DNA of 48,713 nt from Actinomycetales bacterium. Its GTDB lineage: Bacteria > Actinomycetota > Actinomycetes > Actinomycetales > Microbacteriaceae. Below, piece after piece: positions 33,018 to 40,737 of this stretch. Where the stretch lies: NCBI GenBank assembly GCA_015655445.1, contig JAATFA010000160.1, forward strand, positions 1 through 48,713, in the 5' to 3' direction. Below the pieces are notes generated by a model that saw only the letters and a program-made list of their open reading frames with translations, was not told the origin of the DNA and did no database searches. The translations under genes and the position numbers were made by a program. Each line of letters starts with the position of its first letter. The stretch's first letter is position 1.

Positions 33018-33764
33018 ATGGACGCAGAGGTCGTCGAGAGGTTCGAGCGCGGAGACACCGTCGTCGTCTACACGCGCAATGGCACGCCCGGCTCCACGGC
33101 GTTCGTGCTCGTGCACGGCATCGGCATGGGGCACCGCGTCTTCCGCGACCTCGCGCGCGAGCTCGGGCGAGCCGGCCTCGTGTACGCGATCGACCTGCCC
33201 GGGTTCGGCGACTCGCCCGAGCCGCCCGTCGCCCTCCCCATGGCGGCGAGCGGGGACCTGCTCGCCGACTTCGTGACCTCGCTGCCCGTGCGCGACCCCG
33301 TGCTCGTCGGGCACTCGATGGGGACGCAAGTGGTCGCCGAGGCGCTCGTGCGCCATCCCGGGATCGCGACTCGCGCGGTGCTCATCGCGCCGACGGTCAA
33401 CGCCGCCGAGCGCACCGCGGGCCGGCAGGCGCTGCGCATGGTGCAGGACCTCGCGGACGAGAGCCCCAAGGTGCTCGTGCTCGGGATGATCCAGTACGCC
33501 AAGGCCGGCCCGCGATGGTTCATCCGCAAGCTGCGGCAGATGCTCGACCACCGCGTCGAGGACGTGCTGCCGCAGGTGCGCGCGCGCACCCTCGTGCTGC
33601 GCGGCGAGGACGACCGCGTCTGCCCGCGGGAGTGGGTGCAGCGCGTCACCGCGCTCATCCCGCGCGCGACCATGCGCGAGGTGCCGGGACGCGGCCACGA
33701 GGCCATGATCCGCAGCCCGCAGCCGGTCGCCTCCATGATCATCGAGCACGCGCGCGGCGCGTGA
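33018..33764 (+). CDS. Alpha/beta fold hydrolase
   Basis: A 248-residue hydrolase with a complete canonical set: oxyanion loop LVHGIGMGHRVF, YAIDLPGFGDSP, nucleophile S100 in VGHSMG, an acidic residue in LRGEDDRVCP and the histidine in GRGHEAM. It probably hydrolyses an ester or similar bond of a small substrate. The mRNA is likely leaderless. Residues 142-175 form a positively charged cap (GPRWFIRKLRQMLDHR). It is divergent from the preceding hydrolase, to which it is not closely similar. Confidence 0.9.
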   Translation: MDAEVVERFERGDTVVVYTRNGTPGSTAFVLVHGIGMGHRVFRDLARELGRAGLVYAIDLPGFGDSPEPPVALPMAASGDLLADFVTSLPVRDPVLVGHSMGTQVVAEALVRHPGIATRAVLIAPTVNAAERTAGRQALRMVQDLADESPKVLVLGMIQYAKAGPRWFIRKLRQMLDHRVEDVLPQVRARTLVLRGEDDRVCPREWVQRVTALIPRATMREVPGRGHEAMIRSPQPVASMIIEHARGA

Positions 33765-33793
33765 TCTGCGATCGCCCGGACGTCCCGGCAGTC

Positions 33794-33808
33794 AGAAGCG
33801 CGGCTTCT
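33794..33808. terminator. Short stem-loop after hydrolase
   Basis: AGAAGC-GCG-GCTTCT is a perfect 6-bp stem with a 3-nt loop, 30 bp after the hydrolase stop; weak but suitably placed. Confidence 0.4.
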
Positions 33809-33891
33809 CCCGCGCGGCAGCGATGCCTGTTGGACCTCGCCCGCTCGCGCCGGGAGGATCGAGAGGTCGGGTCGAGACGAGGAGGACTGCC

Positions 33892-34425
33892 ATGCCGAGG
33901 GACGCGGATCCGTTCGAGGGCGTCGACGCGCACGTGCGACCGCACTGGGAGCGGTCGGCACTGCTGACGATCGACGTCCAGCGGGACTTCCTCGACGGAG
34001 GCGCCGCGCCGATCCCCGGCACGACGGGCGTGCTGCCGCGGATCGCGGAGCTCGTGCGCGCGTACCGGGACGCAGGTCTGCCGGTCGTCCACGTCGTCCG
34101 CCTCTACGCGGGCGAGGACGTCGACCTCGTGCGCCGCAGCGCGGTCGCGGCCGGCGCGCCCCTCGTGCGCCCGCGATCGGAGGGCTCGCAGATCGCGGCC
34201 GCGCTCCTGCCGTCCGCGGCGGCCCCGCTCGACGCGGAGCGCCTGCTCGCGGGAGACGTGCAGCCTCTCGGCGGCGCCGAGGTCGCGATCTGGAAGCCGC
34301 GGTGGAGCGCCTTCCACCGCACGCCCCTCGCGGAGCACCTCGCCGCGCTCGACGTCGACACGGTCGTCATCGCCGGCTGCAACTACCCGAACTGCCCGCG
34401 CGCGACGCTCTACGACGCGAGCTAG
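33892..34425 (+). CDS. Isochorismatase-family cysteine hydrolase, interrupted by TAG
   Basis: A 177-residue product with the isochorismatase triad: D28 (TIDVQRDF), K135 (IWKPRWSAF) and C168 (GCNYPNCPRATLYDAS). GGAGG precedes the ATG. The frame meets TAG at 34423-34425, then continues with RDLRAVLASDAISRL, exactly what follows YDAS in this family (normally YDAS-E/Q-RD). Translation therefore loses the last strand and helices of the Rossmann fold. It is either a recent nonsense pseudogene, a sequencing error or an amber readthrough product. The intact enzyme (223 residues) would hydrolyse a small amide or ester. Confidence 0.82.
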   Translation: MPRDADPFEGVDAHVRPHWERSALLTIDVQRDFLDGGAAPIPGTTGVLPRIAELVRAYRDAGLPVVHVVRLYAGEDVDLVRRSAVAAGAPLVRPRSEGSQIAAALLPSAAAPLDAERLLAGDVQPLGGAEVAIWKPRWSAFHRTPLAEHLAALDVDTVVIAGCNYPNCPRATLYDAS

Positions 34426-34563
34426 CGAGACCTGCGCGCCGTGCTCGCCTCCGACGCGATCTCCCGCCTCGCGCCCGCCCACCTCGAGGAGGCGCGGGAG
34501 ATCGGCGCGCTCGCGGCGTCCGCCCGCGCGATCGGCGAGTGCGCGGCCGCCGCCGCACGCTGA
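34426..34563 (+). other. In-frame coding tail of isochorismatase-family gene beyond TAG
   Basis: After the TAG the same frame is open for 45 codons to a TGA at 34561. It starts RDLRAVLASDAISRLAPAHL and encodes the expected C-terminal region of the family. This shows that a single base change separates the present gene from an intact one. Confidence 0.8.
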
Positions 34564-34626
34564 CCCGGCGGAAGCGCCGCGCCCGCCCCGGCAGATCCGC
34601 ACGCGGACGCGACGCGAGGGCCGCCG

Positions 34627-34640
34627 GCCCGGACCCGGGC
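34627..34640. terminator. Short stem-loop between convergent genes
   Basis: GCCCGG-AC-CCGGGC lies between the isochorismatase-type gene and the MMPL gene, which converge here. A plausible bidirectional terminator of low strength. Confidence 0.35.
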
Positions 34641-34648
34641 GCTACGGC

Positions 34649-37093
34649 TCACGGCTCACGCAGGTGGTGCCGTCGCTCGAGCGCGGCGCCCTCGACGTCG
34701 ACGCTCGGCATGATGCGGTCGAGCCAGCGCGGCACCCACCACGCGCCGCGCCCGATGAGGTGCATGAGCGCGGGCATGAGCAGCATCCGGACGACGAACG
34801 CGTCGACGAGCACGCCGAACGCGAGCCCGAAGCCGATCGAGCGGATCATCTCGGAGTCCGAGAACACGAACCCGCCGAAGACGGAGACCATGATGAGGCC
34901 GGCCGCGATCACGACGGCGCGCCCGGAGCGGAACCCCTGCACGACCGCGAGCCGCGCCGGCGATCCGTGCACGTACGCCTCGCGCATGCCCGAGGCGAGA
35001 AAGAGTTGGTAGTCCATCGCGAGGCCGAACAGGATGCCGACGAGGATGACCGGCAGGAAGCTCAGGATGGGTCCCGTGCTGTGGATGCCGAGCACGTCCG
35101 CGAGCCATCCCCACTGGAACACGGCGACGGTCGCACCGTAGGTCGCGAACAGCGAGAGCACGAAGCCACCCGTCGCGATGAGGGGCACGAGCAGCGAGCG
35201 GAACACGACGATCATGATGAGCAGCGAGAGCCCGACCACGACGACGAGGTAGAGCGGCAGCACGTCGAGCAGGCTCTCCGAGATGTCGATGTTGATCGCG
35301 GCCTGGCCCGCGACGCCGAGGCGGATGTCGCCGTCGACGGGCGGCAGGCCCCGGATGTCGCGCACGAGCTGCTCCGTCGAGGCGCTGCTGGGCCCGTGCT
35401 CGGGGACGACCTGGAAGGCCGCGAGCCGGTCGTCGTGCGACACCGCGATGGGCGCGACGGCGGCGACGTCGTCGAGCTTCGCGAGCGTGCGCGCGACGGT
35501 CGCCTGCGCCTCGAGCACGTCGTCCCCGTCGAGGCCGGCCGGCAGCTCCGCCGTGACGAGGAGGGGTCCGTTGAAGCCGGGTCCGAACTCGTGCTCGACG
35601 GTCGTGAACGCGCGGTACGAGGGCGACCCGACGGGCTCGGTCGAGCCGTCGGGCAGGCCGACGCGCATGGACAGCGCGGGGATCGCGACGACGAGCAGCA
35701 CGGCGACGCTCACGACGGCCGTCACGAGCGCGCGCCACGTGGGCATGGGGCGCGCCGCGGCGACCGCGTGCCGGCCCTCGCCGAGACGCGCCCGCGCGCG
35801 ACGGCTAAGGAGCCGATGCCCGGCGAGCCCGAGCAGCGCGGGCGTCATCGTGACGGCCATGAGCACCGCGACCGCGACGCACGCCGCGCCGACCGTGCCC
35901 ATGAGGCCCAGGAACGGCACGCCCGTGACGTTGAGCGCGAGGAGCGCGACGATGACCGTCGTGCCCGCGAACACGACGGCGTTGCCGGCCGTGCCGTTCG
36001 CGAGGCCGATCGACTCGCGCACCTCCGCTCCCTGCAGCAGCTGCGTGCGGTGACGGTTGATGATGAAGAGGGAGTAGTCGATGCCGACCGCGAGGCCGAG
36101 CATGATGCCGAGCACGGGCGTGACCGAGGTCATCTGCACGATGCCGGAGAAGGAGAGGGCGCCGACGACGCCGATGCCGACGCCGACGATCGCCGTGATG
36201 AGCGGGAAGACGGCCGCGAGCAGCGATCCGAGCATGACGATGAGCACGACGGCGGCGAAGACGACGCCGACCGCCTCGCCGACGCCGAAGACCTCCGGCA
36301 CGCCCTGGGCGATGTCGGTGGAGAAGGAGACCTCGACCCCGCGGACGGGCCTGTGCTCGAAGTAGTCGATGACGGCCTGCTTGGACGTCTCGGGCAGCTC
36401 GAGCCGGGGCTTGGTGAAGGCGACGTTGACGACCGCCGTCGTGCCGTCCTGCGAGACGGTGCGGATCTCGCGCGAGAGGTCGAGCAGCTCGGCACCGAGC
36501 TCGAGCGAGCGGCGCTGCTCGTCGAGCCGGGTCTGCTGCTGCTGCAGCTGGGTCCGCTGCGCGTCGAGCTGGCTCAGCTGCGCGTCGATCGCGGCGGTCG
36601 GCGCGCCCGCCGCCTGCGCCTGCTCGCGCGCCGCGTCGAGCTGCTGCTGCGCCGCGGCGAGCTGCTGCGTCGCCGCGTCGAGCTGCCTCTGGCCGTCCTC
36701 GAGCTGCGCGCGGCCGTCCTCGATCTTCTGCTCCTGGTCTGCCCGCTGCTGCTCGGTGACGAACGGGTCGACGACGTTCGCGACGTCGGGCAGGTCCTTC
36801 GCGCCCGTGACGAGCGCGCTGATCCGCGCGCGCTCGGCGGAGGTGAGCGCACTGCCGTCGCTCGTCGTGAAGACGACCTGGCCGGACGCGCCGCTGAAGT
36901 CGGGGAGCTTCTTCGCGAGCTCGTCGGTGACCTTGCCGGAGGCCGTGCCGGGGATGTCGAAGCTCGAGGAGAGGCCGCCGAAGCCGAGGAGGAAGCCACC
37001 CCCTGCGAGCGCGAGGAGGACGAGCCAGCCGATGACTACCGTCCATGCGCTGCGGGCCGCGAACACCCCCAGCCGGTAGAGCACCTCCGCCAC
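34649..37093 (-). CDS. MMPL family RND-type transporter
   Basis: An 814-residue membrane transporter with two repeats of one plus five transmembrane segments. GLAVGIDYSLFIINRHR and FGLAMDYQLFLASGMRE are the two Asp-Tyr motifs that carry the proton relay in MMPL proteins. The first external domain holds a Gln/Ala-rich coiled-coil insertion (about 118-225). GGAGG lies 9 nt before the GTG. MMPL proteins export lipids or hydrophobic compounds by proton motive force. It is divergent from a TetR regulator 89 bp away that probably controls it. Confidence 0.93.
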   Translation of the reverse strand: MAEVLYRLGVFAARSAWTVVIGWLVLLALAGGGFLLGFGGLSSSFDIPGTASGKVTDELAKKLPDFSGASGQVVFTTSDGSALTSAERARISALVTGAKDLPDVANVVDPFVTEQQRADQEQKIEDGRAQLEDGQRQLDAATQQLAAAQQQLDAAREQAQAAGAPTAAIDAQLSQLDAQRTQLQQQQTRLDEQRRSLELGAELLDLSREIRTVSQDGTTAVVNVAFTKPRLELPETSKQAVIDYFEHRPVRGVEVSFSTDIAQGVPEVFGVGEAVGVVFAAVVLIVMLGSLLAAVFPLITAIVGVGIGVVGALSFSGIVQMTSVTPVLGIMLGLAVGIDYSLFIINRHRTQLLQGAEVRESIGLANGTAGNAVVFAGTTVIVALLALNVTGVPFLGLMGTVGAACVAVAVLMAVTMTPALLGLAGHRLLSRRARARLGEGRHAVAAARPMPTWRALVTAVVSVAVLLVVAIPALSMRVGLPDGSTEPVGSPSYRAFTTVEHEFGPGFNGPLLVTAELPAGLDGDDVLEAQATVARTLAKLDDVAAVAPIAVSHDDRLAAFQVVPEHGPSSASTEQLVRDIRGLPPVDGDIRLGVAGQAAINIDISESLLDVLPLYLVVVVGLSLLIMIVVFRSLLVPLIATGGFVLSLFATYGATVAVFQWGWLADVLGIHSTGPILSFLPVILVGILFGLAMDYQLFLASGMREAYVHGSPARLAVVQGFRSGRAVVIAAGLIMVSVFGGFVFSDSEMIRSIGFGLAFGVLVDAFVVRMLLMPALMHLIGRGAWWVPRWLDRIMPSVDVEGAALERRHHLREP

Positions 37094-37169
37094 TGCCCGC
37101 CACCTCCTGGGTCGTCTCCGCGTCGTCCTCGCCAGATGATACGCAACGTCTTGTCTAGAGAGCTGAAAC

Positions 37170-37175
37170 TAGGAT
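37170..37175 (+). promoter_or_regulatory. -10 box of leaderless tetR gene
   Basis: TAGGAT lies 7 nt before the ATG at 37183. An ATG at 37174 is inside this box and is therefore not the start. CTAG also appears twice in the divergent region (from 37155 and 37169), a possible part of the operator. Confidence 0.5.
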
Positions 37176-37182
37176 GTGCGCC

Positions 37183-37755
37183 ATGAGTGAGCACCGCAGC
37201 GGCCCCGTGCGCAACGAGGCGGCGCGGCAGGCGATCCTCGAGGCCGCCGCCTCGCTGTTCGAGGAGCACGGCTACGACCGCCTCACGATGGAGGGCATCG
37301 CCGCTCGCGCGCACACCGGCAAGCAGACGATCTACCGCTGGTGGCGGTCGAAGGGCGACCTCGTCGCGGACTGCCTCCTCGAGGGGCTCATCCTGCCCGA
37401 CCAGCTCATCCCGCCGAGCACGGGTGACGTGCGCGCCGACCTCGCCGTGTGGCTCGAGCGGATCTTCGGGCTCCTGCAGGACTCGCGGGGCGAGGGGCTC
37501 CTGCGCTCGCTCGTCGCGGCCGCGGCCGGGAACGCCGACGTCGGGCGCCGGCTGCGCAACAGCCTGTGGGCGAACTCGTCGCTCATCGAGCGCCTGCGCG
37601 CCGCCGCGGAGACGGGCGAGCTGCCGGCCGACCTCCCCTTGCCGGAGGTGAGCGAGGCGCTCCTGGGCGCCGTGATCCTGCGCGCGCTGGGCCGCGAGGC
37701 GGCAGATCCCGAGGCCGTCGACCGCCTGCTCACGGTCGTGCTCGGCGTGCGCTGA
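37183..37755 (+). CDS. TetR/AcrR family transcriptional regulator
   Basis: A 190-residue regulator. The helix-turn-helix (AILEAAASLFEEHGYDRLT, MEGIAARAHTGKQTIYRWW) ends in the YRWW variant common in this subfamily. The C-terminal domain (TetR_C, helical) has ANSSLIERLRAAAETGEL. The start is set by the -10 box at 37170. It is divergent from the MMPL transporter and probably represses it, a common arrangement for efflux or lipid-export systems. Confidence 0.92.
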   Translation: MSEHRSGPVRNEAARQAILEAAASLFEEHGYDRLTMEGIAARAHTGKQTIYRWWRSKGDLVADCLLEGLILPDQLIPPSTGDVRADLAVWLERIFGLLQDSRGEGLLRSLVAAAAGNADVGRRLRNSLWANSSLIERLRAAAETGELPADLPLPEVSEALLGAVILRALGREAADPEAVDRLLTVVLGVR

Positions 37756-37781
37756 CCGGTGGCCCGGGGCGCACCGGCCGT

Positions 37782-37816
37782 GATGCATCTATGGATGCAT
37801 CTATGCCTGCTAACGT
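37782..37816 (+). promoter_or_regulatory. GntR operator (tandem 12-bp repeat) and leaderless promoter
   Basis: GATGCATCTATG occurs twice head-to-tail with no gap (37782-37793, 37794-37805). The junction forms the perfect palindrome ATGCATC-TATG-GATGCAT (37783-37800). TAACGT (37811-37816) lies 6 nt before the GTG at 37823. The repeats therefore cover the promoter of the GntR-MFS pair and are a strong autoregulatory candidate. Confidence 0.75.
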
Positions 37817-37822
37817 GGCACC

Positions 37823-38578
37823 GTGCCCTCCTCCCCCGACTCTCCGCGCTCTCCCGGCCTGCCCTGGGAGCGCCTCGACGACCGTTCCCCGCTCGCGACC
37901 CGCATGGCGGCGAGCGCGGCGCGGGCGATCGTCGAGCAGCGCCACGAGGCCGGCGCCCTCATCACGGAGGCGGACATCGCGGCCACGCACGGCGCGAGCC
38001 GCACGCCCGCGCGCGAGGCGATGCTCCAGCTCGAGTCATGGGGGCTCGTGCGCCTCATCCCCAAGAAGGGCGCCGTCGTCGCGCCCGTGCGGACGCGGGA
38101 GCGCCGCGACCTGCTCGCCGTGCGCACCCTCTTCGAGACCGACGCGGTCGAGGCCGTCGCGCGCGGGGACGCGGACCTCGCGGCCCTCACGACGGACCTC
38201 GAGCGGCAGCTCGACCGCCAACGGCGCGCCGTCGCGGACGCCGACCCCCTCGCGTTCGCGGGCGCCGACTGCGCGTTCCACGGCTGCATCGTGCGCGCGG
38301 GCGGCAACGACGTCGTCGTCGCGCTTCTCGAGACCCTCGGCCCGCGGCTCGCGCGTCTCACCTACGACGTCGCGCTCGAGAGCCCCGGTCGCCTGCCGAC
38401 GCTCCTGCACGAGCACGAGCAGCTCGCCGACACGGCCCGCGCGGGCGACGCCGCCGGGTTCGCGGCGCTCGTGCGGCGACACGTCGCGGCAGGCCACTTC
38501 TCCCCGGCCGAGTCCCCCGCGAGCGACCCCGCATCCGACGGACGGCGCGGCGAGCGCCCCGCCGCCGGGCGCGCCTGA
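37823..38578 (+). CDS. GntR family transcriptional regulator (FCD type)
   Basis: A 251-residue regulator. The winged helix (ALITEADIAATHGASRTPAREAMLQL, with LIPKKGAVVAP as the wing) precedes an FCD domain (LLAVRTLFETDAVEAVARG, FAGADCAFHGCIVRAGGN, LLHEHEQLADTARAGD) bearing the histidines expected for metal and carboxylate binding. The GTG start is 6 nt from a TAACGT box. The stop overlaps the MFS start (TGATG). It likely senses a sugar acid or related carboxylate handled by the transporter. Confidence 0.92.
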   Translation: MPSSPDSPRSPGLPWERLDDRSPLATRMAASAARAIVEQRHEAGALITEADIAATHGASRTPAREAMLQLESWGLVRLIPKKGAVVAPVRTRERRDLLAVRTLFETDAVEAVARGDADLAALTTDLERQLDRQRRAVADADPLAFAGADCAFHGCIVRAGGNDVVVALLETLGPRLARLTYDVALESPGRLPTLLHEHEQLADTARAGDAAGFAALVRRHVAAGHFSPAESPASDPASDGRRGERPAAGRA

Positions 38579-39780
38579 TGCGCGCCGACCGCGGGCGCCC
38601 CGCGGCCTGGCTCCGTCCCGCCCCGGCCGTGTTCCTGCTCGCGTGGGGCGGCAACCACTTCACACCCCTCCTGCACCTCTACGAGCAGCTCGGCGGATAC
38701 GCGCCATGGCAGGCGAACCTGCTGCTCGGCATGTACGTCGCGGGGCTCGTGCCGGGACTGCTCGTGGCCGCCGCGATCTCCGACCAGCACGGCCGCAAGC
38801 CCCTCCTCGTCGCGGGGACGATCGCCGCGATCGTCGGCAGCGTCCTGCTCGCGATCGGCTTCCACGCCTTCGCGCTCCTGTGCCTCGGCCGGGTGTGCGC
38901 GGGCCTCGGGGTCGGCGTCGCCATGTCGGTGGGCACGAGCTGGATGAAGGAGCTCTCCTCGCCCCCGTTAGACTCCCGCGCGAGCGCGACCGCCGGCGCG
39001 CGTCGTCCGGCGCTCACGCTCACGCTCGGGTTCGCCCTCGGCGCGGGCGTCACAGGCGCCCTCGCCCAGTGGGCGCCCGGGCCGGCCGTCACGCCCTACC
39101 TCGTCCACGGCCTCCTCGCCCTCGGCGCGCTCGCGCTCCTCGCCACGGCGCCCGAGTCGCTGCCCGTCCACCGGCGCGCCCGTGGCCCGTGGTGGCGGGA
39201 CCTGCGCGTGCCCTCCGCGGCGCACCGCCGCTTCACCCGCCTCGTCGTCCCGGCCGCGCCGTGGGTGTTCGCGGCCGCGGGCGTCGCCTACGCGATCATG
39301 CCCTCGATCGTGCGCGACCGGCTCGGCCCGTGGACGACGCTGTACGCGACCGCTCTCACGGTGCTCACCCTCGGGGCGGGCGCGCTCGTGCAGAACGCCG
39401 TGCCCGCCCTCAATCGGCTCACGCGCGGCCACGCGCTCGTGATCGGGCTCGCGCTCATGACGATCGGGATGCTCCTCGCCGTGCTCGCCTCGATCGTGCG
39501 GGACCCCGCGCTCGCGCTCCTCGTCGCGGCCGTGCTCGGCGCCGCCTACGGCATCTGCGTCGTCGCGGGCCTCCTCCACGTGCAGGACATCGCGACGCCG
39601 CAGGACCTCGCCGGTCTCACGGGCGTCTACTACTCGCTCGCCTACGCCGGCTTCCTGCTGCCGACGCTGCTCGCCCTGCTCACGCCTGCCGTGACCTACA
39701 CGGCCTCGCTCGCGGGCGTCGCGCTCGCGTGCGCGGCATGCCTCACCGTCGTCGCGCGCGCATCCCTCCGCCGCGCGTGA
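38578..39780 (+). CDS. MFS transporter
   Basis: A 400-residue major facilitator with about twelve transmembrane segments. VAAAISDQHGRKPLLVAGT is the loop 2-3 MFS signature, and HVQDIATPQDLAGLTGVYYS lies late in the protein. The ATG overlaps the regulator stop, so the pair is co-translated. The last 38 bp overlap the convergent LysR gene. The substrate is unknown; GntR-FCD partners often accompany uptake of organic acids. Confidence 0.9.
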   Translation: MRADRGRPAAWLRPAPAVFLLAWGGNHFTPLLHLYEQLGGYAPWQANLLLGMYVAGLVPGLLVAAAISDQHGRKPLLVAGTIAAIVGSVLLAIGFHAFALLCLGRVCAGLGVGVAMSVGTSWMKELSSPPLDSRASATAGARRPALTLTLGFALGAGVTGALAQWAPGPAVTPYLVHGLLALGALALLATAPESLPVHRRARGPWWRDLRVPSAAHRRFTRLVVPAAPWVFAAAGVAYAIMPSIVRDRLGPWTTLYATALTVLTLGAGALVQNAVPALNRLTRGHALVIGLALMTIGMLLAVLASIVRDPALALLVAAVLGAAYGICVVAGLLHVQDIATPQDLAGLTGVYYSLAYAGFLLPTLLALLTPAVTYTASLAGVALACAACLTVVARASLRRA

Positions 39781-40654
39781 CCACGGCCGCCGCGTCGACC
39801 GCCGCCGCGGCGGGCGACACGGGCTCCTCGGCGAGTCGTGCGAGGGCGATCGTGATCGACACGCTCGGATCCACGAGCTCGGCCACGCGGAGCCCGTGCG
39901 GGCCGCCGTCGGGGAGCGCGGCCGAGCGCGGGACGATCGCCGCCCACGCTCCCGTGCGCGCGAGGGCGAGCAGGCCGTCGACCGAGTCGCTCTCGATGCG
40001 CGGCGCGAGCGCGACGCCGCGTCGCTCGAACGCCGCGTCGAGCAGCTGGCGCGCCCGCATGCGGGGCCCGAGCAGGCACAGCGGCAGCGCGCTCGCCTGG
40101 CGCCCCGTGAGGGCAGCGGGCGCGTCGGGGAGGACGCCGGGCGAGCCGACGACGACCATCGTCTCCTCGTAGAGCGGGGTCACGAGCAGCTCCTCGTCGT
40201 CCTCGACCGAGGGATGGATGAGGCCCGCGTCGATCTCGTAGCGGCGCAGTCGCCGCACGATCTCCTCGGTCGTGAGGCCCGTGAGCATGCACACGCGTGT
40301 GAGCGGGTTGCGCGCGGCGAGAGCCGTGAGCACGGATGCCGCGCGCACGAGGGCCGAGGGGATGACGCCGAAGCGCACCTCCCCAGCGAGACGGCCGCGC
40401 GCGAGCGCGAGCTCGTCGCGCAGCGCGCGGTCGTCGGCGAGCATGCGCCGCGCCCACACGAGCGCGACCTCCCCCTCGGGCGTGAGCCCCTCGAACACGC
40501 GACCGCGGCGCACGAGCGGCACGCCCAGCTCGAGCTCGAGCTTGCGGATCGCCTCGGAGAGCGCGGAGGGCGAGACGTAGCACGAGGCGGCGGCGCGTCC
40601 GAAGTGCTGCTCCCGGGCGACCGCGACGAAGTACTCCACCTGGGTGAGCAGCAT
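39743..40654 (-). CDS. LysR family transcriptional regulator
   Basis: A 303-residue regulator. The N-terminal winged helix is LLTQVEYFVAVAREQHFGRAA with CYVSPSALSEAIRKLE, followed by a two-lobed effector domain (LAGEVRFGVIPSAL, IDAGLIHPSVE). It lies 83 bp downstream of the formate dehydrogenase gene on the same strand, so it may be its regulator or be co-transcribed. The 3' end overlaps the MFS gene by 38 bp, which could cause transcriptional interference. Confidence 0.92.
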   Translation of the reverse strand: MLLTQVEYFVAVAREQHFGRAAASCYVSPSALSEAIRKLELELGVPLVRRGRVFEGLTPEGEVALVWARRMLADDRALRDELALARGRLAGEVRFGVIPSALVRAASVLTALAARNPLTRVCMLTGLTTEEIVRRLRRYEIDAGLIHPSVEDDEELLVTPLYEETMVVVGSPGVLPDAPAALTGRQASALPLCLLGPRMRARQLLDAAFERRGVALAPRIESDSVDGLLALARTGAWAAIVPRSAALPDGGPHGLRVAELVDPSVSITIALARLAEEPVSPAAAAVDAAAVVTRGGGMRARRR

Positions 40655-40737
40655 CGCGCCCCTTCCGGATCGGGGACGACAGGCGTCGTCCCCGCGCGCT
40701 CGGCGATGCTGCCTCTCGCGCGCGTCCCGGCCGGCGC

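Noticed and set aside
16530-34425. Genome-wide recoding of TAG as a sense codon
   Set aside because: TAG ends several genes with complete, family-typical C-termini (for example the MalG-type permease at 16530, the binding lipoprotein at 9991 and the DUF2255 gene at 23310). Only two genes look interrupted.
37174-37183. ATG at 37174 as start of the second TetR gene
   Set aside because: It lies inside the TAGGAT -10 box; the ATG at 37183 is at leaderless distance and begins the conserved protein.
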